The notes beneath the pieces are model-generated. The model did not search any database and was not told the origin of the DNA. It worked only from the letters and a program-made list of their open reading frames with translations. The position numbers and the translations under genes were made by a program. Below are positions 48,355 to 57,394 of a stretch of 64,000 nucleotides of DNA, piece after piece; within the stretch, counting starts at the first letter, position 1, and each line of letters begins with the position of its first letter. This DNA comes from Prochlorococcus marinus subsp. marinus str. CCMP1375 (lineage in GTDB: Bacteria; Cyanobacteriota; Cyanobacteriia; PCC-6307; Cyanobiaceae), in assembly GCF_000007925.1 (NCBI RefSeq), contig NC_005042.1, positions 992,001-1,056,000 on the forward strand, written 5' to 3'.

Positions 48355-50055
48355 TTGAACTTCAACACAGTGAAAACAACTCAAAGAAAAAAAAGGAAAT
48401 CTGAACCATTGACTTACAAAGCTAATAGAGATTTCATTTGGCTTATTCTAAGACCTTGGATAATGATCCCTAGGTTAATACACATTGCATTAACAACAAT
48501 CAAGCTTATTATAAGGTTTTTAATTGAAGGTAATAATGATGACATAGAAGTCCAAAAAGATCTGGCAAAATATCTTTTAAATACAATTGCTGATCTAGGC
48601 CCATGTTTTATAAAATTAGGTCAGGCATTATCAACCAGACCAGATCTAGTTAAACAAGTATGGCTCGATGAACTAACAAGACTTCAAGATGATTTACCTC
48701 CCTTTGATCATCACCAAGCTTTAGATATATTCCACAAAGAAATAGGGAAGACTGTGTATGAGATATTTGAATATTTCCCTGATAAGTCAATAGCTTCTGC
48801 AAGTCTAGGGCAAGTTTACAAAGCAAGGTTAAATAAGAATTACTGGGTAGCTGTAAAGATACAGCGACCAGACTTAATCTTTATAATTCGTAGAGATTTA
48901 GTTATAATAAGAGCAATTTCCATACTTTTAGCTCCATTCCTTCCTCTAAATCTTGGGTTTGGCCTTGACGAAATCATTGATGAATTCGGAATAACTCTAT
49001 TTAAAGAAATTGATTATGAAAAGGAAGCCGACAATGCTGAAAAATTTGCAAGTTTATTTAGAAATAATAAATCTGTCACAGTTCCTAGAGTTGAAAGATT
49101 ACTTTCAGCAAGGAAAGTAATCACTACGAGTTGGATTGAAGGCACAAAAATAAAGAATAGAGAGGTGTTAATTAGCAATGGTATTGACCCAACAGCAATT
49201 ATAAGAACAGCCGTAACAAGCGGTGTTCAACAGCTACTTGAATATGGTTATTTTCATGCTGATCCTCACCCAGGAAATCTATTTGCTATAAAAGGTAACA
49301 ATGGCATCTACGGAAACTTAGGATACGTAGATTTTGGCATGATGGATAATTTAAGTGATAGTGACCGAATAACACTTACTGGGGCAATTGTACATTTAAT
49401 AAATAAAGAATATTTATTATTAGCTACGGATTTTAAGAAACTAGGTTTTCTCTCAGAAAATGAAAATATAAATACATTAGCTCCGGTATTAGAAGAAGTA
49501 CTGGGAAGTGTTATCAATAAAGATGTTAATTCTCTTAATTTAAAAACAGTTACAGACAAATTCTCAGATTTAATGTTTGATTATCCATTTAGAGTTCCAT
49601 CACGCTTTGCATTAATTATAAGGGCTGTTGTAAGCCAAGAAGGGTTGGCAATAAAGTTAGACCCGGAGTTCCAAATTTTAAAGTTTGCCTACCCTTACGT
49701 AGCAAAACGTTTATTAACTGATGAAAATGAAGAATTAATAGAAATACTTATGGACATTATCTTCGATAAAAATAATAATATTCGCATAGATAGACTTGAG
49801 AATCTACTTGGAGTTGTAATAGATAGTTCTAGCAATCCTAGTATAGAGCTTTTGCCAGTAGCTGGTAATAGCATCAGAATGCTCACAAGTAGTAAAGGTT
49901 CAGAAATAAGAAAAAAACTTTTAATGTCATTAGTTAAAGACGATGAACTTAATACAGCTAGAATTAAAGAGATAATTAAATTAATTACCAGAAAACTTGA
50001 TCCTATAGATATAAGCAGCAAATTTATAAACAAAATCAACCCTTTACATGCTTAA
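48355..50055 (+). CDS. ABC1/UbiB family atypical kinase
   Basis: A 566-residue protein of the ABC1 (UbiB/AarF) family. It has the KxGQ motif as KLGQALSTRPD, the Ala-rich nucleotide loop ASASLGQVYKA, the catalytic Lys in WVAVKIQRPD, EIDYEKEADN, the HADPHPGN loop and the DFG equivalent VDFGMM. Cyanobacterial members act in prenylquinone or stress-linked lipid metabolism. The start is unclear: TTG 48355, GTG 48370 and TTG 48409 are in frame, and none has a clear Shine-Dalgarno. Confidence 0.9.
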   Translation: MNFNTVKTTQRKKRKSEPLTYKANRDFIWLILRPWIMIPRLIHIALTTIKLIIRFLIEGNNDDIEVQKDLAKYLLNTIADLGPCFIKLGQALSTRPDLVKQVWLDELTRLQDDLPPFDHHQALDIFHKEIGKTVYEIFEYFPDKSIASASLGQVYKARLNKNYWVAVKIQRPDLIFIIRRDLVIIRAISILLAPFLPLNLGFGLDEIIDEFGITLFKEIDYEKEADNAEKFASLFRNNKSVTVPRVERLLSARKVITTSWIEGTKIKNREVLISNGIDPTAIIRTAVTSGVQQLLEYGYFHADPHPGNLFAIKGNNGIYGNLGYVDFGMMDNLSDSDRITLTGAIVHLINKEYLLLATDFKKLGFLSENENINTLAPVLEEVLGSVINKDVNSLNLKTVTDKFSDLMFDYPFRVPSRFALIIRAVVSQEGLAIKLDPEFQILKFAYPYVAKRLLTDENEELIEILMDIIFDKNNNIRIDRLENLLGVVIDSSSNPSIELLPVAGNSIRMLTSSKGSEIRKKLLMSLVKDDELNTARIKEIIKLITRKLDPIDISSKFINKINPLHA

Positions 50056-50124
50056 AATATACTCAAACAAAATTTTTCTGATCATGTCGATAAACTATTT
50101 AATAGCAATAATATTTTAAATATA

Positions 50125-50838
50125 ATGAAAGAACGGTTACAGAAAATTATTAGCAATTCAGGCATATGCTCGAGGAAAAAAGCCGAAGCTCTAATAGACC
50201 AAAAAAGGGTATTTATAAATAATGAGATAGCTTCATTAGGCGAAAAAGCTGATATTTTAATTGATATTATTAGGATAGATGACTATATAATTCCTAAAAA
50301 TATAAAATCATCTAAAGTTATTTTGTTAAACAAACCAACTGGGGTTATCAGTACTTGTAGAGATACACATGGCAGGAAAACAGTATTAGATCTTTTACCT
50401 GATAACTTACAAAAAGGAATGCATCCTGTAGGCAGACTTGATAAGGATAGTAGAGGAGCATTAATTATTTCTAACAATGGATTGTTAACATTACACTTAA
50501 CCCATCCAAGATTTAATCACAAGAAAAGGTATTCTGTTTTGATTACTGGAGTACCTTCTAAAAATACTCTAAAAAAATGGAGAAATGGTATAGAAATAGA
50601 TAAAAAGACTACTAGAAAGGCTCTTGTAAATATAGTTAAAAGACAAGGCAATAATACTCTTTTAGAAATTGTATTGTTTGAAGGCAGGAACAGACAAATC
50701 AGAAAGGTTGCAGATAAACTAGGACATCCGGTGATTGACCTTATAAGGATAGAGATAGGTAATATCAAACTAAATGGGCTTAAAGAAGGTGCCTGGAGAG
50801 AGATAAATGAATTAGAATGGAATCAATTAATAAGCTAA
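50125..50838 (+). CDS. RsuA/RluB/RluE-type pseudouridine synthase
   Basis: A 237-residue enzyme with an N-terminal S4 RNA-binding domain (about residues 3-48, KIISNSGICSRKKAEALI) and the synthase domain: VILLNKPTGVIST, catalytic Asp in GRLDKDSRG, and the C-terminal RNRQIRKVADKLGHPV signature. The GRLDxD context is of the RsuA/RluB group, modifying rRNA in 16S or 23S; which site cannot be told. It lies 69 bases after the ABC1 kinase and 11 bases before the HTH gene. Confidence 0.9.
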   Translation: MKERLQKIISNSGICSRKKAEALIDQKRVFINNEIASLGEKADILIDIIRIDDYIIPKNIKSSKVILLNKPTGVISTCRDTHGRKTVLDLLPDNLQKGMHPVGRLDKDSRGALIISNNGLLTLHLTHPRFNHKKRYSVLITGVPSKNTLKKWRNGIEIDKKTTRKALVNIVKRQGNNTLLEIVLFEGRNRQIRKVADKLGHPVIDLIRIEIGNIKLNGLKEGAWREINELEWNQLIS

Positions 50839-50849
50839 AATAAATAATT

Positions 50850-51344
50850 ATGTTCAAAAAATTAGATTTCCTAAGAGGTCAGGTAATAGATTCAAATATA
50901 AAAAGAGATAAATTGAGCGATCGCTTACTAAAAGAAGCTGGTCTATTGCTTAAGAAAGAAAGGGAAAAGCAGCAACTTACACGATCTATATTATCAATTA
51001 AAACAAAAATCTCAGTTGCTGTAATAGAAGCAATAGAGAATGGTTGGTCAAGTCAACTTCCTGAGCAAACTTATCTTTATCCTATGCTAAGAATACTAGA
51101 AATTGAATTAGGCTTAGAGAAATTTAGCCTTGGAGAAATTACTCAAGCTGAAAGTAAAAAGAAAGTTAAAGACAATGAAAATTTAGCCGGAGATAAAATA
51201 ATGCCATTTTTATCTAGGTGGCCATCATCAATGTTATATTCTACTTGTATTTTTCTAACTATTTTTCTTCTTAACCGGCATCACATATTCCTATCAAAAC
51301 AAAATGTTCAAACCATTAGTCCTATGATTAATGTTGTCAAATAA
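50850..51344 (+). CDS. RodZ-like helix-turn-helix membrane protein
   Basis: A 164-residue protein with an N-terminal HTH of the RodZ type (about residues 28-90: GLLLKKEREKQQLTRSILS, then the Trp-containing EAIENGWSSQLPEQTYLYPMLR) and one hydrophobic segment at about 124-140. RodZ links MreB to the membrane and helps set cell shape. The protein lacks the long periplasmic domain of E. coli RodZ; only about 24 residues follow the membrane segment. It is thus a short version or a different HTH anchor. Confidence 0.72.
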   Translation: MFKKLDFLRGQVIDSNIKRDKLSDRLLKEAGLLLKKEREKQQLTRSILSIKTKISVAVIEAIENGWSSQLPEQTYLYPMLRILEIELGLEKFSLGEITQAESKKKVKDNENLAGDKIMPFLSRWPSSMLYSTCIFLTIFLLNRHHIFLSKQNVQTISPMINVVK

Positions 51345-51406
51345 TTAGTTTATATTAATATTATATGTTTATACAAGAATAGAAATTATCTCTGAAAATG
51401 ATAGCA

Positions 51407-52960
51407 TTAAAAATAATCAATTATGCTATTTCTACTATCTGATGAGCGTCCATTAGATCTAGATACCTCTCCGTATTTACTAATTGATTTATTAAAATCA
51501 TTGTCAAAATGTTCCAATTTCCAAGACCAGTTATTTTCAATTGTACCAGGTTTATTTAGCCTGGCTTCATTACCTAAAGAGAGTATATCTTGTATTGGCG
51601 ATATAAATAATATTGAGTTTGATTTCATTCCCACATCTATTAACTTCCATGAAGGACAATTATAGGCTCCATCATATCCTTCTGAAACTCTATTTTTAAT
51701 CTCAGGGTCACATTCATCCCACCATCCAACTGTAGTAGAATTATCATGAGTTCCAGTATAAACAATCCATTTATGCCCTATAAAGTTTTCAGGTAAATAA
51801 GGATTACTAGGGTCACCATTAAATGCAAATTGAAGAATTTTCATACCAGGAAAACCAAAGTGTTCACGCAAACTATTAACTTGCTTTGTAATTACTCCAA
51901 GATCTTCTGCTACTAAAGGCAAACTTTTACCATAATCTTGCTGCAAAATAGTAAGCAATTCCAATCCAGGAGAAGGCAACCAGCAACCATGTTGTGCCGT
52001 CTTTTGTCCCCCTGGAACTGACCAATATGAATTAAGAGCTCTGAAATGATCTAAGCGCAATAAATCAACTTGTAACCATTGTCTTCTAATTCTATTTCTC
52101 CACCATCTAAATCTTGTCCTTTTATGTTTTTGCCAGCGATATACAGGAGTACCCCAGAGTTGTCCAGTTTCAGAAAAATAATCGGGAGGGACACCACTTT
52201 GACTATGAAGGTCACCTTTGCTGAAAATTGAAAAAAGAGATCGATTTCCCCATACATCTGCACTATCTCGTGAAACATAAAAAGGAAGATCTCCAAAAAT
52301 AGCAACATTGAATTTCTTGGCTATTTTTCTTAAAAGATTCCATTGACGGTTTAAATGCCATTGAACCAGGGCATGTTCTAATAAATCATCTTTGTGTTTA
52401 ATCTTCCAGAGGCCTAATTCATTTTGGTTACGAGAAGAAAAAGCGCTAGGCCATTCCCACCATGGGAGGTAAGAAAATTGCCTACGAAGTTCCATAAAGC
52501 ACACATGGTCATCAAGCCAGTGCTGATTGGAAGACCAATCGAGAAATTCAATCTGTTTTCCTGAATCTTGATTCTTCCAATTTTTTATTAATGCCTTGCC
52601 AATTTCGTTAGACCGACGAGTTGCAAGAGTGAAATCTATCTTTGAAGAATCAGAAGGCAAGGTCTCAGAAAATTCATTTATATCATCTGAATTAATGAAC
52701 CCTTCTTTAGCAAGGTCATTAGCATCTAAGAACCAAGGGTTAAATGCAAATCCAGAAGGAGAACTATAAGGAGAACCAAATGAATCGGGTGGTGCTAATG
52801 GCAATATTTGCCAAACAGCAATTTGATTCTCAGAAAGCAGTTTGATCCAATCTCTTGATGGCTGACCAAAAGTTCCACAAACGCCTCCGGAAGGCAATGA
52901 TGAGGGATGAAGTAAAACTCCACTGAAACGAGGGTGAGCAGAAGAATTAAATCCCATCAA
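51407..52960 (-). CDS. malQ: 4-alpha-glucanotransferase (amylomaltase)
   Basis: A 517-residue GH77 enzyme that rearranges maltodextrins. The N-terminus GVLLHPSSLPS, the LPLAPPDSFGSPYSSPS block, nucleophile Asp in LLRLDHFRAL, acid Glu in VAEDLGVIT and the Asp of YTGTHDNSTTVGWW are all present. Length is normal. In the dark it recycles oligosaccharides from glycogen breakdown and complements glgB. The start may be the second ATG (52957). The gene is divergent from the small gene at 53049. Confidence 0.95.
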   Translation of the reverse strand: MMGFNSSAHPRFSGVLLHPSSLPSGGVCGTFGQPSRDWIKLLSENQIAVWQILPLAPPDSFGSPYSSPSGFAFNPWFLDANDLAKEGFINSDDINEFSETLPSDSSKIDFTLATRRSNEIGKALIKNWKNQDSGKQIEFLDWSSNQHWLDDHVCFMELRRQFSYLPWWEWPSAFSSRNQNELGLWKIKHKDDLLEHALVQWHLNRQWNLLRKIAKKFNVAIFGDLPFYVSRDSADVWGNRSLFSIFSKGDLHSQSGVPPDYFSETGQLWGTPVYRWQKHKRTRFRWWRNRIRRQWLQVDLLRLDHFRALNSYWSVPGGQKTAQHGCWLPSPGLELLTILQQDYGKSLPLVAEDLGVITKQVNSLREHFGFPGMKILQFAFNGDPSNPYLPENFIGHKWIVYTGTHDNSTTVGWWDECDPEIKNRVSEGYDGAYNCPSWKLIDVGMKSNSILFISPIQDILSLGNEARLNKPGTIENNWSWKLEHFDNDFNKSISKYGEVSRSNGRSSDSRNSIIDYF

Positions 52961-53048
52961 AATAATCTGGCAAAAAAGATCTAATTTTCTTTATATCTTT
53001 TGATGATATCTATCATAAAGTAAATGTGAATGAATTTATAAATCACAC

Positions 53049-53279
53049 GTGAAATATCCAGGTATAACAATACATTTTTTAGGGATTGCACTCTCAGGAA
53101 TATGGATTGTTAATATTACATTAAATCTATTATGGAAACAAATTGAAAAAAAAGATCGTTTTACAGAACGATCTAATAGCGTTTTAATAATAAGAAACAA
53201 AACAATTTTAACTTCATCTAAAAATATTAAAAGCTTTAATTTTAAAAGTCTATCTAAAACTTTAAATCCAATTAACTAG
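53049..53279 (+). CDS. Small single-pass membrane hypothetical protein
   Basis: A 76-residue protein with one hydrophobic segment (about residues 8-28) and then a basic, Ser/Asn/Lys-rich tail. The start is a GTG. The stop overlaps the stop of the convergent gene by 8 bases. It lies between malQ (divergent) and the convergent unknown gene. I recognise no family. The lack of frameshift and its tidy ends favour a real gene, but it could also be a spurious ORF in AT-rich DNA. Confidence 0.35.
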   Translation: MKYPGITIHFLGIALSGIWIVNITLNLLWKQIEKKDRFTERSNSVLIIRNKTILTSSKNIKSFNFKSLSKTLNPIN

Positions 53280-53817
53280 ATCTATACTTTAAAAAATTTA
53301 TACGAGCTTTTAATCTAGAAACGATCTCTTCTAAAACCAAAGAAGTATCAAGCCTTCTTTTTTCCCAACTAAAACCTTTTTCCAAAACTTCAGTTGGAAT
53401 ACATCCACACCAAGGCAGGCCATCAGCTTTTCTTGTAACAAAGTCCCAAGATCCTCCTAATTGGACAAGTCCTACTAATGGAACCGATAGAGACTTACAT
53501 AAACTCACATAAGCAGCTGCTATTCCAGGGATCTCCCCAGAGGAAGTTGGCTTGACCATTAATATTACTGGTTGTCCCCATGCTCCTATAGCTTCCATCC
53601 AACTAGTACCAGATGGATGCAACATTGCCGCATCACCAATAAATTGGATTAATTCATTTTTATTTTCTATTTCCTTAAGGGTTTCTATTGGATTATTATC
53701 GCTTGATATTTCAACGAGTTCACTTCCAAGGATCCTTGATATAGCAATGGATCCAGCATAATTAAATGGTCTGGTTCCATCTCCAATTGAAAGAAAAAAA
53801 GGGAACTGAGAAATCAT
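53272..53817 (-). CDS. Conserved-looking hypothetical protein, P-loop-free DTBS-like fold possible
   Basis: A 181-residue soluble protein. It has the segments PVILMVKPTSSGEIPG, AAYVSLCKSLSVPLVGLVQLGG and a Trp/Cys-rich GLPWCGCIP loop, which recall the pattern of dethiobiotin-synthase or CobQ-like proteins, but no Walker A is visible, so nucleotide binding is not supported. I cannot assign a function. It is divergent from prs with a gap of 85 bases. Confidence 0.6.
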   Translation of the reverse strand: MISQFPFFLSIGDGTRPFNYAGSIAISRILGSELVEISSDNNPIETLKEIENKNELIQFIGDAAMLHPSGTSWMEAIGAWGQPVILMVKPTSSGEIPGIAAAYVSLCKSLSVPLVGLVQLGGSWDFVTRKADGLPWCGCIPTEVLEKGFSWEKRRLDTSLVLEEIVSRLKARINFLKYRSS

Positions 53818-53902
53818 CGATCGACTACAAGAGTGAAAAAATATTTGGAATGATGAGCTATCAGCATTAGCATAAATATAAGGGTTTTTGAATGCTGCAA
53901 CC

Positions 53903-54898
53903 GTGACGAGCTTTATGACCGCAGCTACTGCTCAAAATATAAAAAGCAGTCTAAATACTGATCGACTCAAATTAATTAGCGGAACTTCTAATCCAATTCT
54001 TGCAAAAGAGATATCTTCATATATAGGAATTGAGGATGTTCCTGTTGTTTCAAAGAGATTCGCTGATGGAGAGCTATATGTGCAAATACAACAGTCGATC
54101 AGAGGTTGTGATGTTTTTCTGATTCAACCTACTTGCGCTCCTGTTAATGATAGTTTGATGGAACTAATGATAATGGTAGATGCTTGTAAAAGAGCTTCAG
54201 CAAGGCAAGTTACTGCGGTAATACCTTACTTTGGGTATGCAAGAGCAGACAGAAAAACTGCAGGTAGAGAATCTATTACTGCCAAGCTAACAGCTAATCT
54301 ACTTGTTTCTTCTGGAGTTGATAGAGTTCTAGCAATGGATCTTCATTCGGCTCAGATTCAAGGTTATTTCGATATACCATGTGATCATATATACGGCTCA
54401 CCAGTTTTAATAGATTACCTTTCTACTAAGAATTTAGATGAAATAGTTGTAGTTTCTCCAGACGTGGGAGGAGTTGCTCGTGCAAGGGCATTTGCTAAAC
54501 AAATGAAAGATTCTCCACTCGCCATTATAGATAAGCGAAGAGCTGCTCATAATGTTGCTCAAAGTCTTACTGTAATTGGGGATGTAGCCAATAAGACAGC
54601 TATTCTCATTGATGACATGATTGATACTGGAGGAACGATATGTGCAGGAGCTGAATTATTGAGGAAAGAAGGAGCTAAAAGAGTCATTGCTTGTGCTTCC
54701 CATGCAGTATTTTCTCCTCCCGCCTATAGTCGATTATCTGCAGATGATCTTTTTGAAGAAGTTGTTGTTACCAATAGTATTCCAGTTCCTACTAGTCAAT
54801 ACTTTGAACAATTAAAAGTACTTTCTGTTGCAAATATGTTAGGAGAAGCAATATGGAGGGTGCATGAAGAAAGCTCAATAAGTTCTATGTTCAGATAA
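53903..54898 (+). CDS. prs: Ribose-phosphate pyrophosphokinase
   Basis: A 331-residue enzyme making PRPP from ribose 5-phosphate and ATP for purine, pyrimidine, histidine and tryptophan synthesis. The blocks FADGELYVQI, PYFGYARADRK (ATP binding), MDLHSAQIQGYFD, SPDVGGVARA and the PRPP loop IDDMIDTGGT are complete. I chose the GTG at 53903, which gives the N-terminus TSFMTAATAQ as in related cyanobacterial proteins; the TTG at 53888 and ATG at 53915 are alternatives. Confidence 0.95.
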   Translation: MTSFMTAATAQNIKSSLNTDRLKLISGTSNPILAKEISSYIGIEDVPVVSKRFADGELYVQIQQSIRGCDVFLIQPTCAPVNDSLMELMIMVDACKRASARQVTAVIPYFGYARADRKTAGRESITAKLTANLLVSSGVDRVLAMDLHSAQIQGYFDIPCDHIYGSPVLIDYLSTKNLDEIVVVSPDVGGVARARAFAKQMKDSPLAIIDKRRAAHNVAQSLTVIGDVANKTAILIDDMIDTGGTICAGAELLRKEGAKRVIACASHAVFSPPAYSRLSADDLFEEVVVTNSIPVPTSQYFEQLKVLSVANMLGEAIWRVHEESSISSMFR

Positions 54899-54908
54899 TT
54901 AGTCTCCG

Positions 54909-55343
54909 TTATTTCTTTTTACTTGCTTCCTTTACTTTTTTCAGATATTTCTTAACTTGTTTTTTAACTTTGTCAGGAACCTCATCAGGGCAATATCTAA
55001 CTGCGGCTGGTACCAATTGCGCCTCAGCAGCTGTAAGTAACTCTTTTCGCGTAAATTTTCTATCTCCTGCAACTTTGATTTTTCCATCATGCTTACCTTC
55101 TATAACATTCACATATGTAACAGCAGCTACAACTGAAGCTTTCTGAAACTCAATATCCAACTTTCTTGCGAAACATATATAAGTCGCTCCTATTCCTTCA
55201 TACAAGACTAGGTCTTCCTGACTGGCAGGACTTTTTTTTGATTCATCTTTTCCAAAAGAAGGGCTAATCAGTGTTCCTAAAGCAAAGGGAAAGAGAATTA
55301 AGCTGTAAGTAACTCTGCGAAATAAACTCAAGGATTTTCTCAA
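54909..55343 (-). CDS. Secreted hypothetical protein
   Basis: A 144-residue protein with a basic-hydrophobic signal peptide (about residues 1-31). The mature part has two Cys (YICFARK and RYCPDE), a long helical middle and a Lys-rich tail (about the last 25 residues). It is probably periplasmic or lumenal. I recognise no function. It converges on prs with a 10-base gap and stands alone on the minus strand between prs and the CpeS-like gene. Confidence 0.6.
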   Translation of the reverse strand: MRKSLSLFRRVTYSLILFPFALGTLISPSFGKDESKKSPASQEDLVLYEGIGATYICFARKLDIEFQKASVVAAVTYVNVIEGKHDGKIKVAGDRKFTRKELLTAAEAQLVPAAVRYCPDEVPDKVKKQVKKYLKKVKEASKKK

Positions 55344-55384
55344 AGGACTAAAAGGAATAATAATAAAAAGAATGGCTTAAAAGA

Positions 55385-55427
55385 AAAAGCCTTTCCACGC
55401 AATTATAGCGGAATTAATAGTGGCTTT
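55385..55427 (-). terminator. Possible intrinsic terminator after the CpeS-like gene
   Basis: On the minus strand AAAGCC (55422-55427) and GGCTTT (55386-55391) can pair with a long loop of about 30 bases, and the second arm runs into TTTTCTTTT. It lies just beyond the end of the minus-strand gene at 55452. The loop is long for a standard terminator, so the call is weak. Confidence 0.3.
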
Positions 55428-55451
55428 AATATCTAAATTTATTTTAAACCA

Positions 55452-56006
55452 TTAATTATGATTGAAAACTCTTATTTCATGATGATTTTCAACTATTTTT
55501 AATTTGTTTTTGGACCAGCTATAAATATTTCTAGAACGATAGCAATCTTGATCTATTAAACGAGTATGTTCAAGTATATTCCAATCATCATAAGAAGAAT
55601 CAAAAATCAATTCATGTTCATCCACTTGCCTAATATTTGAGACAACGGAAGATTGACTTAAATAACTACTATTTCTATGCAGTTGATGACCGAACAAATA
55701 AGCCTCTATAACTCCTTCTTTTGAATAAAAGGGCTTCTTGATAAAAAAATCATTCTCCTTCTCAACCCACCAAGAAAATCGATAACAAGGACATTCCTCT
55801 ACATTTTCTTTTAACTCCTCGATTCTAAGAAACATTTCAACATGCAAGACATCTTCTTCTTCAAAGAAATACTGTCGCTTAGAGCACCAAACCCCTAAGT
55901 TTCTTGAAAACCATCTACGAAGACTATTATCAAATTTAAGATTGAAATCATTAAGTTCTGGCGTTTTTACGGTCTGAGAACTATTGTCAACGAAGTTAGT
56001 AATCAT
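55452..56006 (-). CDS. CpeS/CpcS-like lipocalin-fold protein (tentative)
   Basis: A 184-residue soluble protein. The beginning of the domain, FSRNLGVWCSKRQYFFEEED, and the end, LEHTRLIDQDCYRSRNI followed by NHHEIRV, resemble the chromophore-lyase family CpeS/CpcS/CpeU, which attach bilins to phycobiliproteins or stay as fold relatives. The central Trp pair (RFSWWVEKEN) is also typical of this barrel. Similarity was judged by eye, so a remote or unrelated beta-barrel remains possible. It is divergent from sasA with a gap of 112 bases. Confidence 0.5.
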   Translation of the reverse strand: MITNFVDNSSQTVKTPELNDFNLKFDNSLRRWFSRNLGVWCSKRQYFFEEEDVLHVEMFLRIEELKENVEECPCYRFSWWVEKENDFFIKKPFYSKEGVIEAYLFGHQLHRNSSYLSQSSVVSNIRQVDEHELIFDSSYDDWNILEHTRLIDQDCYRSRNIYSWSKNKLKIVENHHEIRVFNHN

Positions 56007-56118
56007 TTAAGAACAGAACAAAAATTTACATGAAAGAGTATTCAATTACTTATTAGCAATTATCTAAATCGACGCGCAGTCCCTTAAGGTATATATAACA
56101 TTCAATAAGTTCAAAGCT

Positions 56119-57264
56119 GTGAATAAAGCTACAGCTAATGAACGAAAAAAACTCCGCCTTCTTCTTGTTGCAAGTAGGAAACATCTCTCAAGAGGAGATT
56201 TAAGGTCGCTAATCAGATTTTTAGAATCTGAAGATTGTGGATTCGAGATAAAACTTCAATTTTCTGACCCTAAGGAACAACCTGAATTACTTGAGCTTCA
56301 TAGACTTGTTGCAATACCGGCTTTAATCAAACTTGATCCTCAGCCTAAGCAGATTTTTGCTGGGACAAGCATATTAGAACAACTTAAAAATTGGCTCCCA
56401 AGATGGGAACAGGAAGACATTCTAATTAGTAGTGGATTAGGAATAAATCTTAGGCAAAAGGAAAGTGAGAATGGAAGAACAAGGAACGAATTACTTTTAG
56501 AAGATGAAAATCTTGTCCTACGACAAGAGAATGAAACCTTATCTAATCAAATTGAATCTCAAGAGAGATTACTTCGAATGGTTGCTCATGAGTTAAGGAC
56601 ACCACTTTCTGCCGCTAAGTTAGCTCTACAAAGTCAAGCGCTGGGTCAAATTGATTTAATTAAATTACAGGAAGTAGTGAAGAGAAGGTTGGAAGAAATT
56701 GAGTCTCTATCGAAAGATCTTCTTGAAGTGGGAACAACAAGATGGGAGGCATTATTTAATCCTCAAGAGGCAAACCTTGCCAATATTGCAGCTGAAGTAA
56801 TTCTTGAACTTGAGAAATTTTGGCTCTCTAGAGGAATTGGAATAAATACTGACATACCTGCAGACCTTCCTAATGTTTTTGCTGATCAAAGTAGAATGAA
56901 ACAGGTGTTATTAAATTTAATAGAAAATGCTTTGAAGTTTTCAAATGATGGAGACACAGTAGAAATAACAATGCTTCATAGGACAAATCAATGGGTACAG
57001 ATAAGTGTTTCTGATAAAGGTCCTGGGATACCAGAAGAAGAACAACAACGTATTTTCCTAGATCGAGTACGTTTACCACAAACATCTAATGAAACATCAG
57101 GTTTTGGTATTGGATTATCCGTATGTCGTCGAATTGTAGAAGTCCATGGGGGCAAAATATGGGTTGTCTCTCAACCTGGAGAGGGATCTTGTTTTTATTT
57201 CACTGTTCCCGTTTGGGATAAAAGAAACAAGTCCCTTGAGCCCTTGACCTTGACGCAGGGCTAG
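56119..57264 (+). CDS. sasA: Circadian histidine kinase SasA
   Basis: A 381-residue kinase beginning with GTG. The first 95 residues form the KaiB-like thioredoxin domain ([20 protein letters not shown], then [20 protein letters not shown]) that binds KaiC. Then come a coiled segment, the dimerisation box with His in [11 protein letters not shown], and the ATPase core with N-box [10 protein letters not shown]1 DKGPGIP and G2 GFGIGLSVC. It relays Kai-clock timing to RpaA. The regulator is not in this window; the degenerate receiver protein at 15 kb is not RpaA. The tRNA-Glu gene follows by 57 bases. Confidence 0.95.
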   Translation: MNKATANERKKLRLLLVASRKHLSRGDLRSLIRFLESEDCGFEIKLQFSDPKEQPELLELHRLVAIPALIKLDPQPKQIFAGTSILEQLKNWLPRWEQEDILISSGLGINLRQKESENGRTRNELLLEDENLVLRQENETLSNQIESQERLLRMVAHELRTPLSAAKLALQSQALGQIDLIKLQEVVKRRLEEIESLSKDLLEVGTTRWEALFNPQEANLANIAAEVILELEKFWLSRGIGINTDIPADLPNVFADQSRMKQVLLNLIENALKFSNDGDTVEITMLHRTNQWVQISVSDKGPGIPEEEQQRIFLDRVRLPQTSNETSGFGIGLSVCRRIVEVHGGKIWVVSQPGEGSCFYFTVPVWDKRNKSLEPLTLTQG

Positions 57265-57280
57265 GCTTGAACTTAGCTTT

Positions 57281-57312
57281 CAAATGTGATTGATAGCACA
57301 TTTGTGTATGAT
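57281..57312 (+). promoter_or_regulatory. Inverted repeat and -10-like box before tRNA-Glu
   Basis: A perfect 8-bp inverted repeat CAAATGTG (57281-57288) and CACATTTG (57297-57304) with an 8-base spacer lies between sasA and the tRNA gene. A TATGAT -10-like box at 57307-57312 stands 9 bases before the tRNA 5' end. The repeat therefore covers the region where the -35 element should lie. It may be an operator, or an RNA hairpin that ends sasA transcripts, although no U-tract follows. Confidence 0.45.
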
Positions 57313-57321
57313 CACCGCCAT

Positions 57322-57394
57322 GGCCCCATCGTCTAGAGGCCTAGGACACCTCCCTTTCACGGAGGCGACAGGGGTTCGAATCCCCTTGGGGCTA
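57322..57394 (+). tRNA. tRNA-Glu (anticodon UUC)
   Basis: A 73-base cloverleaf: acceptor GGCCCCA pairing with TGGGGCT (first pair G-U), discriminator A and no encoded CCA; D arm around TAGAGGCCTAG; anticodon arm CCTCC-CTTTCAC-GGAGG with anticodon TTC; T arm AGGGG-TTCGAAT-CCCCT. In cyanobacteria this tRNA supplies both translation and 5-aminolevulinate for chlorophyll and heme. The 3' base 57394 directly abuts the stop codon of the convergent SRPBCC gene. Confidence 0.97.

Noticed and set aside
50916-50925. AGCGATCGCT containing the cyanobacterial HIP1 octamer GCGATCGC
   Set aside because: A single copy in the window; the dense HIP1 pattern of other cyanobacteria is absent, so it is taken as chance coding sequence.
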